DNA of 12,293 nucleotides from Dunaliella salina. Taxonomy: Eukaryota > Chlorophyta > Chlorophyceae > Chlamydomonadales > Dunaliellaceae. This document shows positions 1 through 6,410 of this stretch, piece by piece. The stretch covers positions 30,262-42,554 of the forward strand of contig MU069497.1 in assembly GCA_002284615.2 (NCBI GenBank). Reading direction: 5' to 3'. Each line of letters opens with the position of its first letter. The first letter of the stretch is position 1. Both the position numbers and the translations under genes were made by a program. The notes below the pieces were generated by a model. The model made no database searches. It had not been told where the DNA came from and saw nothing but the letters and a program-made list of their open reading frames with translations.

Positions 1-358
1 AAGGCCATCTTATGTGGGGTGGACAGCCTCGGGTGCAAGAGGCAGCCTCAAGTGAGCGAGATCGCCTCTTGCTCTCGAGGTGTGCCTTGATCAAAGGTAC
101 CAGGAGACATCCTCGAGGGCAAGAGGCATGCCTCAGGCACAAGAGAGTGCCTCGTGCCCTCGAGCAAGGCCATCTTATGTGGGGTGGACAGCCTAGGGTG
201 CAAGAGGCATACCTCTTGCACCCGAGGTATGCCTCTTGCCCTCGAGGATAGTCACCCAAGTTCATCAGCTCGAGGTGTGCCACCCGAAGCTGGCAAGCCT
301 TCCCTCGAGGGCAAGAGGCAGTCTTTCTTGCCCTCGAGGCACGCCTCTTGAGAATAGC
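1..358. repeat. CTCGAG / CAAGAGGCA repeat block
   Basis: A low-complexity block built from short direct and inverted copies. A 44-bp unit at 1-44 recurs at 166-209 with one mismatch. The 18-mer CCTCGAGGGCAAGAGGCA occurs at 111-128 and 303-320 and inverted at 230-247. CTCGAG occurs seven times (74, 112, 159, 241, 269, 304, 333). The block probably continues left of the window. Open frames here arise from the repeat and have no recognisable protein content. Confidence 0.85.
196..223. repeat. 12-bp stem, 4-nt loop inverted repeat
   Basis: GGGTGCAAGAGG at 196-207 pairs perfectly with CCTCTTGCACCC at 212-223 around a CATA loop. It lies in the second 44-bp unit. The equivalent position in the first unit (31-42) lacks the right arm, so the hairpin is specific to this copy. 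No U-run follows, so I do not call a terminator. Confidence 0.8.
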
Positions 359-522
359 TTTACCTGAGTGCCTGGCAGCTCAGGAAGCAGACCCTGCTTG
401 GGGACATGTTGAGGTGCAGGCTCTCCTAGTCTCTCTGATTGTTTTCCATTTCGCGTGCTTGGCATGTCACGCGCTTTTGCCTGTCAGTGAGAATTTAGGT
501 TACGATCCTGAGGAGCAGTGTG
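359..522. other. Unassigned spacer
   Basis: Single-copy-looking sequence between the CTCGAG block and the first hAT element. I recognise no gene, motif or repeat here. It supplies the target site for the insertion at 523-530. Confidence 0.5.
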
Positions 523-729
523 ACGTGATGCAGGGATGGGTCATTCGTGATACGCGTACTTTATAGAACGCTAAAAATGGCCTTAAATTCGCGAATCGTA
601 AATCCGCTGGTTGAAGTGCGCGGTAAAATTCGTCAGTGAAAATTGCTGGGTAGGCCACCTTCAGTTCCCATTTTTCCGGAGTATTAAAAATCAACCAGAG
701 CATCTGGTGACCTCAACAAAATAGGTCGT

Positions 730-984
730 CTACTGCTTGCTCTTTTGCTCTATATGCTGCATCACCTTCTTCACTGGCTCCAGCTGCTTCCCAGGTGCTG
801 TGCAGCTGGCCACCCCAGAACCAGCAACTTGCAAGAGGTGCTGCCTGATGCACCAGGCACCATGTGCACCATGGTACACATGCTCACACAGTTTGCACTT
901 GTTCTTGCTCTGCTTGGCCCCCTCCGTGCCTTCACACTGAACAGGTGTGACATAATCCCGCTTTAAACCCTTCTCTTTTGGTTT
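730..984 (-). pseudogene. BED zinc-finger N-terminal fragment of hAT transposase (copy 1)
   Basis: An 84-codon segment read on the minus strand. It starts at the codon aligned with the ATG of copy 2, here AAA instead of ATG, so the start is lost. The motif DYVTPV at residues 10-15 leads into a BED-type finger: C30-x2-C33, then H49 in IRQHLL, then GSGVASC ending at C61. A lysine-rich tail ends in a stop. In known hAT transposases this domain binds the element ends and subterminal repeats. The loop between C33 and H49 is two residues longer than in typical plant BED fingers because of a 6-bp expansion relative to copy 2. An arginine conserved in copy 2 is cysteine here. No catalytic domain follows. 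The open frame also runs upstream through the terminal repeat into flanking DNA, which is accidental. Non-functional remnant. Confidence 0.75.
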
Positions 985-998
985 AATTAAATGTTTGT

Positions 999-1046
999 GG
1001 GGTTTGGGGGGTGGCGGGGGGTGGTTGGGGGTGGTTGGGGTGGGGG
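999..1046 (+). other. G-run tract in element leader, copy 1
   Basis: Contains at least six runs of four or more G on the plus strand, so an intramolecular G-quadruplex is plausible. On the transposase strand it is a C-rich leader just upstream of the BED exon. GGTTCGAATCC, an exact match to the tRNA B-box consensus, follows at 1052-1062. The equivalent in copy 2 has one change. No convincing A box or cloverleaf is present. Confidence 0.6.
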
Positions 1047-1200
1047 TCCCAGGTTCGAATCCTGCTCCCCCCCACCCAAAACCCTCCCTCCCCAAAATGG
1101 CCCTCAAGATTCGCGTACATACGCGACGTACGCGTATTTTACATGTATATACGCGAACGGTAACTCCCAGACCCGCGAATGACCCAACCCTGACGTGATG

Positions 1201-2566
1201 TGTTTTGGTGCAGTCACGGCATTGCGAGTGCATCCCCAAAAAGATTAAACTACACTCTTTAACAAGATAGGATAGGGAAGGATAGGGTTACAAAGCTGTG
1301 CTTGCCAAGAAGGGCAGCTTGGCTGAAGCAGAGAGGTGCCAGTAACAAACCAAACCAAACTTGTGGTACAAATGTCAACTGATCAGAATGAATGTGGAAT
1401 AAAGCCTTGTGCTGAGTTCAGAAGTGTCAACTACTGTAAAGTTTCACTCTACATGACAGGAAGGCTACCTGGTTGTTTGCGTGGCTTGTGCAAGGCACAT
1501 GCAACTCACAATGCAGTGCCATTGTCAAAGGTCTCTCGGAGCAGTTGTGCTCATCACCACCTCTAATTCAGAGCCACTCGATCAGGGCCGCCTCAGGTAT
1601 CCCAGATGGAGCACAGATGCTGCCCTTCAAATACGCCCTTTCATTGAGAGCAAATTCTGCACGCATGGGCTCTGAATTGTCATGAATGCCATGAAGTGTT
1701 CCTTGATAATTGTGAGCATCCCCAAAAAGGTCATGTTTTTTGTCATGTTTTTAGGATGTGCGCCCAATGAACAGCATCATGCACATGTGAGTACACAAAA
1801 ATTAAGACAGTGCAAAACTCAGAAATGAAAAGGTTTTGCGCACCCAATTGTGAATGACAGAGCATACCTCAGAAACAAATCATTATGGCAGTTACAAAAA
1901 AGAAAGCGAAGGCAAATAAATTCATTCAAAGGATTTGGGGAGGTTGGTGGACCGCAAGGCGCCAGGGAGCTGGAGGGTTGTTGATGGATTCACCCTCTTT
2001 ACCTTGGGGGTAAAGGCCTTCTTTCACGTTTTTGGAAGTAGCAGCAGCAGCAGGCAAGCAGCAAGCGCAGCAAGGCCACATGGAGTTGCAAACTTTGCTG
2101 TCTGAATCTCAATATTTGGGCATCTTTCAAGATCCTGGAGGATCATTTGGGTTGTGCTCTTCAGACATGGATGCCAGACCTGCTGTGGGCTATTTGACCA
2201 GGCGCTCCATGGAATGGCTGCCCCGGCCTTTCTCCATGATCACATTGGCATGTATGCATAAGTGCAGCTTAAAAAGTCTATGAGCATGAAGGGCTGCTCC
2301 CGTGTGAATGTGTTGGAGGCTCAGAGAATGATATTTCATAAGGGGTACAGGAATGTAGAACAAACAATTCCTTGGAGGTGCAGGACAGGTTGCAAGGTGA
2401 TCGACTGTTCCTGAAATAATCTAAGTGGGCAATTTCACATTCTTCGACCTGAATTCTATACAGGCAAAGTGTTTGTCCAAAATACTTTCTTCTGGATCAG
2501 TACACTTTTTGAAGTGCAAACTCTAGTGGCTGCATTGATGCAGCCCCTTCGTCGGAAAGTGAGGTT
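1201..2566. other. 1.4-kb stretch with no recognised gene
   Basis: No domain, tRNA or transposon end recognised on either strand. Visible minor structure: GGATAGG-type short repeats at 1266-1288; CATCCCCAAAAAG twice (1231-1243 and 1717-1729); a GTCATGTTTTTT doublet around 1730-1753; an AGC/CAG-rich run at 2039-2073. Short open frames such as 2080-2283 (67 codons) and 2280-2414 (44 codons) are unrecognised and could be chance. The phrase AGTGGCTGCATTGATGCAG near 2525 matches the 4.7-5.2-kb array, so a stray unit of that repeat lies here. Confidence 0.5.
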
Positions 2567-3135
2567 TGGTCTGATACAGGCCTGATTCAGGACAGTTGGT
2601 TCTGGTTTGAACCTGAACCAGGAGGGAGGTCTGATCTGGGCCTGATCCACCCCTGATTCAGGATGGGAAACGCCTGATTCAGAACTGCCTTGCGGCAATC
2701 TTGTTGGTTTACTTGAGGCAGGTCTGAATCAGTTCTGACATACACCCGAGTCAGGATGAACAACGCCTGATTCAGAACTGCCTTTCTTTAATTTATTTGG
2801 AGTACTCAGAGCAGGTCTGATCTGGACCTGATCCACACCTAATTCAGGATGAAGGCCGCCTGACTCAGGGCTGCCTCTTTTAATTTAATCTGCCTACTTG
2901 GAGCAGGTCTGAATCATTTTTGATATACACCTGATTCAGGATGGACAACGCCTGAGTCAGAACTGACTTTTCTATAATCTAGTCGGCTTACTGATCTGGA
3001 CCTGATCCAGGTCTGATCCAATCAGGACCTTGCCTGTTTAAGAACTGCCCGGTTCAACCCAGTTCTACCAACCTCCTGGAGGTCTGAGTCAGTTATGAAG
3101 TGCGCCTGATTCGTGGGTGTTTACACCTGAATCCG
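2567..3135. repeat. About 93-bp tandem array built on CTGANTCAG
   Basis: Units open with GGTCTGA(A/T)... at 2628, 2721, 2814, 2906, 3010 and 3081. Spacing is 93, 93, 92, 104 and 71 bp, so the central units are regular and the right end degrades. Each unit holds one or more near-palindromic nonamers CTGANTCAG (for example 2582, 2653, 2674, 2724, 2767, 2860, 2931, 2952, 3084). Typical unit order is GGTCTGATCTGGACCTGATCCA, then a GGATGRACAACGCCTGATTCAG-like stretch, then a T-rich spacer. Related sequence reappears at 4260-4460. Confidence 0.85.
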
Positions 3136-3248
3136 GAAACCTCTACTAATAAAAAATGTCTTTGCACCATGAATGGCCCCCCTAAAGGCCACTTGTCTGC
3201 TGCATACTCGCTAACATCAAGGAAGACAGGAATTTCTTTTGGAAGTGT

Positions 3249-3251
<3 letters not shown>

Positions 3252-3336
<85 letters not shown>
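3252..3336. repeat. (AC)n microsatellite, about 42 uninterrupted dinucleotides
   Basis: 85 bases of perfect alternating A and C. The long threonine-histidine and valine-cysteine open frames over this stretch are translations of the dinucleotide repeat and not genes. Confidence 0.98.
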
Positions 3337-3337
<1 letters not shown>

Positions 3338-3451
3338 TTATATGTACTATACATGTTATGTATATGGACACGTATTTTTTGGCACATATTTATGTGCATA
3401 GGAAAAATACATGTATGTGTTTGCACAATATATGAATGTTTTTGCTCAGGT

Positions 3452-3537
3452 ATTGACCTAGTTCAGTTGTCACGCTGTCCTAAAGCCCCTGAAGCCTCTG
3501 AGTCCCAGAGGTCACGGGCTCGAAGCTTGCCCCCAAT
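3452..3537 (+). other. Degenerate tRNA-like segment, possible SINE head
   Basis: TAGTTCAGTTGT at 3459-3470 resembles a Pol III A box (D-arm consensus TRGYNNARNNGG). GGCTCGAAGCT at 3517-3527 matches 8 of 11 positions of the B box GGTTCGANTCC. The preceding phrase CCAGAGGTCACGGG is typical of tRNA-derived sequences. CCTCTG/CAGAGG (3495-3511 region) forms a stem, and ATTG (3452-3455) can pair with CAAT (3534-3537) as part of an acceptor stem. The T stem is weak and no proper anticodon loop (T33) is seen, so it is not a functional tRNA. It may be a decayed SINE promoter, or chance. Confidence 0.35.
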
Positions 3538-3742
3538 TATGTAGCAATTTTTCCTAATTCAGGTATAAATCATTCCAGGGATGGGTCATTCGTGATACGC
3601 GTATTTTAAAGAACGGTAAAAAGGGCCTTAAATTCGCGAATCGTAAAATCCGCTGGTTGGAGTGCGCGGTAAAATTCGTCAGTGAAAACTGCTGGGCAGG
3701 CCCAGCCCACCTTCAGTTCCCATTTTTCCGAAGTCTTAAAAA

Positions 3743-4052
3743 TCAACCAAAGCATCTGGAGACCTCAACAAAACAGGTCGTCTGCTGCTTGCGCTTTTGC
3801 TCAATCTGCTGCATCACCATCTTCACTGGCTCCAGCTGCTTCCCAGGTGCTGTGCAGCTTGCCATCCCAGAGCCAGCAACTTGCAAGAAATGCTGTCTGA
3901 TGCGCCAGGCACCACCATGGTACACATATAACTGTGTAAGCATGCGCATGCTCACACAGTTTGCACTTGCTCTTGCTCTGCTTGGCCCCATCCGTGCCCT
4001 CAGGCTGAACAGGTGTGACATAATCCTGATCAGGACCCTTCTCTTTTGGCAT
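3743..4052 (-). pseudogene. Frameshifted BED zinc-finger fragment of hAT transposase (copy 2)
   Basis: The minus-strand ATG at 4052 lies 29 bases before the conserved DYVTPV codons and fits a genuine start: MPKEKG, then DYVTPV at residues 10-15, then C30-x2-C33-E-H35. Directly after H35 a 22-bp insertion (about 3925-3946) shifts the frame. The rest of the finger continues in the other minus frame as GGAWRIRQHFL, then GSGMASC, then a lysine and glutamine-rich tail ending at a stop at 3743-3745. Apart from the insertion, the loop length matches typical plant BED fingers. This copy keeps the start codon lost in copy 1, while copy 1 keeps the continuous frame. Neither encodes a catalytic domain. 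DNA-binding N-terminal remnant only, presumed non-functional. Confidence 0.75.
3931..3960. repeat. 30-nt near-perfect palindrome at the copy 2 insertion
   Basis: ACTGTGTAAGCATGC is followed at once by GCATGCTCACACAGT, matching at 14 of 15 paired positions. Copy 1 has only the right half (ATGCTCACACAG), so the left half is part of the extra 22 bases and looks like an inverted copy of adjacent sequence. Confidence 0.8.
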
Positions 4053-4066
4053 AATTAAATGTTTGT

Positions 4067-4114
4067 GGGGTTTGGGGGGTGGCGGGGGTTGGCGGGGGGC
4101 AGTTGGGGTGGGGG
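4067..4114 (+). other. G-run tract in element leader, copy 2
   Basis: Counterpart of 999-1046 with several runs of four to six G on the plus strand, so quadruplex potential is shared by both copies. The following GGTTTGAATCC (4120-4130) has one change from the B-box match in copy 1. Confidence 0.6.
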
Positions 4115-4259
4115 TCCCAGGTTTGAATCCTGCTTCCCCCACCCAAAACCGTCCCTCCCCAAAATGGCCCTCTTAATTCGCGTACATACGCGACGTACGC
4201 GTATTTTACACGTATATACGCGAACGGTAACTCCCAGACCCACAAATGACCCAACCCTG

Positions 4260-4460
4260 AATCATTCTGATCTGTACCTGAATCAGTTCTCCTGTGGAGA
4301 AGCAATGCTTCTGAAAGGTTTTGCCAGAAAGTCCTGATTTGAACCTGATTCAGGCAAAACCCGTTCTGAATTTCAAGCTGAATCAGTTCAGCCAAAGAAC
4401 TGAATCAGGTTGCTTCTCTCCTGGATCAGATAAGGTTAGACCTGAATCAGGTTTAGATCA
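4260..4460. repeat. Continuation of CTGANTCAG repeat family
   Basis: CTGA(A/T)TCAG occurs at 4278, 4345, 4378, 4400 and 4442, with CTGATCTG and TGGATCAG variants between. It is the same family as 2567-3135 but without a clear 93-bp register. The hAT copy 2, the tRNA-like segment and the microsatellite lie between the two blocks. Confidence 0.75.
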
Positions 4461-4690
4461 AAAGACCACACTTTCCGACAGAACTAAAAAAGGCAGACGC
4501 CAGCACAAGTGGCATGGATCTAGTGGTTTACAGGTTTACAAGGAAAGAGTCTTCATTTAAAGCGCATGACTGCTAAAATTTAAGACTGCAATTTATGGAA
4601 AAAAGGAGACTAATTCAGCGATTTGCAGGTTCACAACAAAGAAGCCATCAGTCAAAGCGTTTGACTGCTGGCATGGTTTCACCGCACACT
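4461..4690. other. Unassigned spacer
   Basis: Nothing recognised apart from a loose duplication: TTTACAAGG...AAGCGCATGACTGCT near 4535-4575 and TCAAAGCGTTTGACTGCTGG near 4652-4671. Confidence 0.4.
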
Positions 4691-5240
4691 GTCACAAAAG
4701 GGAAGTGGCTGCACTGATGCGCACGCAAGAGGCTGGTGCTGGTGCAAGTGGCTGCATTGATGCAGAGCCAAAGGCTGCTGGTGTCAGCACAAGCTGCATA
4801 GATTCAACCTGCACACAAAAGAGGAGCGACGGCATTGATGTGCAAGCAAGAGGCTGGTGCTCGTGCGAGTGGTTGCATCGATGTCCTTGCATGTGGCTAA
4901 TGCTTGCACAATTGATATGAGCCCTTCCTGAACTGATGCCAAAAGCCTCATTTTTGTACAAATGGGAGGCTGATGTTGGTGCAAGTGGCTGCATTGATGC
5001 TTTTGCAAGTTGCTGATGCCACCACAGTTGGAAAGATGGGCCCTTCCTTATATGTTGTACAAGTCTCATTTTTGCCCAGGTAAGGGGCTGATGCCTGCGC
5101 AAGTGGCTGCATTGATACCTTTGCAAGTGGCTGATGCCAGTACAGGTCGTGTGAGCCTTTCCCCCACTAATGCAAAAAGCAGGTGGCTCACTTTTGCAGA
5201 CGTAGGAGACTGCTGCTGGCGTCAGTGCTCGAGGTTGCAT
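4691..5240. repeat. Degenerate 116-121-bp tandem array (GGCTGATG / AAGTGGCTGCATTGATGC)
   Basis: The anchor GGCTG(A/G)TG... starts at 4731, 4852, 4968, 5086 and about 5207, giving periods of 121, 116, 118 and about 121 bp. Shared blocks are GCAAGTGGCTGCATTGATGC, GATGCCA.CACAG, GGGCCCTTCCTTATATG and CTCATTTTTG. A 182-codon minus-strand frame covers it (4692-5240). The periods are not multiples of three and the same DNA block is read in different frames in successive units: MQPLAPTSAS in one, CSHLRRHQPL in another, CNHSHEHQPL in a third. Selection for a repeated protein is therefore unlikely. Confidence 0.85.
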
Positions 5241-5245
5241 GGATG

Positions 5246-5381
5246 CTTCAAGAGATGTCCATGCATGCTAGCTAGTAGGCTTCAGGAGGCGTCCCAGCAT
5301 GCTAGCCTTGATACTTCAAAAGATGCCAGAGCATGCTAGCCTCGATGCATCATGAGGTGTCCTGGCATGCCAGGACACCTC
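5246..5381. repeat. 34-bp tandem repeat, four units
   Basis: Units start at 5246, 5280, 5314 and 5348, exactly 34 bp apart. Consensus order is CTTCANGAGRTGTCC, then RGCATGCTAGCC, then TNGATG. The fourth unit diverges and merges into the palindrome at 5355-5380. Confidence 0.85.
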
Positions 5382-5391
5382 TTGAAGCATC
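5344..5391. repeat. Perfect 26-nt palindrome within a 48-nt inverted repeat
   Basis: AGGTGTCCTGGCA at 5355-5367 is followed with no spacer by its exact reverse complement at 5368-5380. The outer 11 bases on each side (GATGCATCATG and CTTGAAGCATC) pair at 9 of 11 positions. The left arm is the fourth 34-bp unit and the right arm is an inverted copy of such a unit, so the array flips orientation here. Confidence 0.9.
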
Positions 5392-5489
5392 AGTGCAGCC
5401 TCAAGTGCTGGCATCAGCATAAGCCTCTTACTTTTACAAAATAAGCCATTCGTCTGCAATATTGTGCTAGGACACCTCTTGAAGCATCA
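5373..5489. repeat. 20-bp direct repeat pair
   Basis: GGACACCTCTTGAAGCATCA is identical at 5373-5392 and 5470-5489, separated by 77 bp containing a TTTTACAAAATAAGCC stretch related to the 118-bp array. It marks another stray inverted 34-bp unit. Confidence 0.8.
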
Positions 5490-5579
5490 AGAATAGCATT
5501 TGCTAGCTCAGGTGGCATCGACCTTTTCAGCCTTGAAGCAAGAGCGCAAGTGGCTGCATCGATGCATGAGCAGTAGTTG

Positions 5580-6409
5580 ATGCCATGGCATATGGTGTAA
5601 ACCTGTCCATGGCCTTAGACATCGCAGGTGCATCCGCTGCAATGGTGTAAACCCTTGCAGCAGGCGCAGGGGCATGCGGTAAGAACCTGTGCATGCGTAC
5701 ATAACCTGTGTGTGTCGTGTATGTATCTGCCCCTGCAGCGGGCGCATGGGCAGGTGGTGTGAGCCGATCCATGGTGATGTGCATTGCAGGTATATCTGCT
5801 GCAGCGGTGTTTGCCACTGCGGCAGGCGCAGGTGTCCAGGGTCATGTGCATTGCAGGTGCATGTGCTGCAGCGGTGGATCCCCTGCACAGCAGGCGCATG
5901 GGCAAGTGGTGTAAACCTGTTCACGGTGGTGTGCATTGCAGGTATATCTACAGGTATATCTGCTGCAACGGTGTTTGCCCATGCAGCAGGTGCAGTCCAT
6001 AATCATGTATATCACAGGCATAGGCGTCCATGGTCATGTGCATTGTAGGTGCATGTGCTGCCGCAGTGAATCCCCTGCAGCGGGTGCAGGGGCAAATGGT
6101 GCGAGCCTGTGTGCGTATAAAACCTTTATGTGCTGTGTATGCCCCTGCAGCGGGCGCATAGGAGAGCAGAGAGCTCCAGGGTAGTGCAGGCCAAGTATGA
6201 ACTCGTCCATGGTCACGCGCACTGCAGGTACATCTGCTGCAATGGAGCATACAAAACCTTGATGTGCTGTGTATGTCCCTGTAGCGGGCGCATTGGAGAG
6301 CAGAGCGCTCCAGAGTAATGCCAGGGCAAGTGTGAAGCTGTCCATGGTCATGTTCGTTGCAGGTACATTTGCTGCAATGGTTTTTGCCCCTGCAGCGGGC
6401 GCATGGGAG
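5580..6409. repeat. Composite repeat with TCCATGGTSATGTGCATTGCAGGT core
   Basis: Core copies start near 5606, 5768, 5835, 5920, 6027, 6206 and 6341. Spacing ranges from 67 to 179 bp because variable modules sit between them: CTGCAGCGGGCGCATGGG, TGGTGTAAACCTG, and a CCTTGATGTGCTGTGTATG module. From about 6160 each unit also has GGAGAGCAGAGCGCTCCAG (6161, 6295, 6406), which links this array to the minisatellite that follows. Long open frames on both strands come from scarcity of stops and show no recognisable domain. Confidence 0.8.
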
Positions 6410-6410
6410 A

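Larger units (their letters stand above)
531..1192 (-). mobile_element. Non-autonomous hAT-like transposon, copy 1 (662 bp)
   Basis: The left end CAGGGATGGGTCATTCG (531) and the inverted right end CAGGGTTGGGTCATTCG (ending 1192) differ at one of 17 bases. ACGTGATG is duplicated immediately outside at 523-530 and 1193-1200. CAGGG-type ends and an 8-bp duplication are the hAT signature. Oriented by its remnant coding exon, the transposon reads on the minus strand, with its 5' end at 1192. It keeps the 5' leader and a BED-finger exon (730-984), but nothing of the catalytic or C-terminal dimerisation regions, so it is an internal deletion derivative. A second copy at 3576-4259 has the same structure and its own target duplication. 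Confidence 0.92.
3576..4259 (-). mobile_element. Non-autonomous hAT-like transposon, copy 2 (684 bp)
   Basis: Same family as 531-1192, in the same orientation. It begins CAGGGATGGGTCATTCGTG and its inverted right end begins CAGGGTTGGGTCATTTGTG. A perfect 8-bp target duplication AATCATTC flanks it (3568-3575 and 4260-4267), differing from the copy 1 target, so the two are independent insertions. It landed in the CTGANTCAG repeat family: right-flank sequence TCTGATCTGTACCTGAATCA resembles an array unit. Both ends carry TACGCGTATTTTA followed by GAACGGTAA in direct orientation (3596-3619 and 4196-4230). The 22 extra bases relative to copy 1 are mainly an insertion at about 3925-3946. Confidence 0.93.

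Noticed and set aside
999..1070. tRNA gene suggested by the exact B box GGTTCGAATCC
   Set aside because: No paired acceptor, D or anticodon arm; upstream is only G runs, and copy 2 has changed the B-box word.
985..1239. Upstream extension of the minus-strand BED frame to about 1239
   Set aside because: It runs through the terminal inverted repeat and the target duplication into host DNA, so it cannot be part of the original transposase.
1266..1290. Telomere-like GGATAGGGTTA repeats
   Set aside because: Only a few irregular copies. They do not form a TTTAGGG or TTAGGG array.
1336..1685. Short plus-strand frames, and a minus-strand stretch reading MRAEFALNERAYLKG
   Set aside because: No domain or splice context could be established. 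Possibly an eroded exon, but unsupported.
2080..2283. 67-codon plus-strand frame starting MELQTLLSE
   Set aside because: Somewhat protein-like, but no family recognised, no regulatory context and length within chance. The longer version relies on a TTG start.
2280..2414. 44-codon frame with reasonable composition
   Set aside because: Too short, overlaps the previous frame and matches no family I know.
3093..3435. Frames of about 70-110 codons across the microsatellite (poly Thr-His and poly Val-Cys)
   Set aside because: They are translations of the (AC)n run with no supporting sequence on either side.
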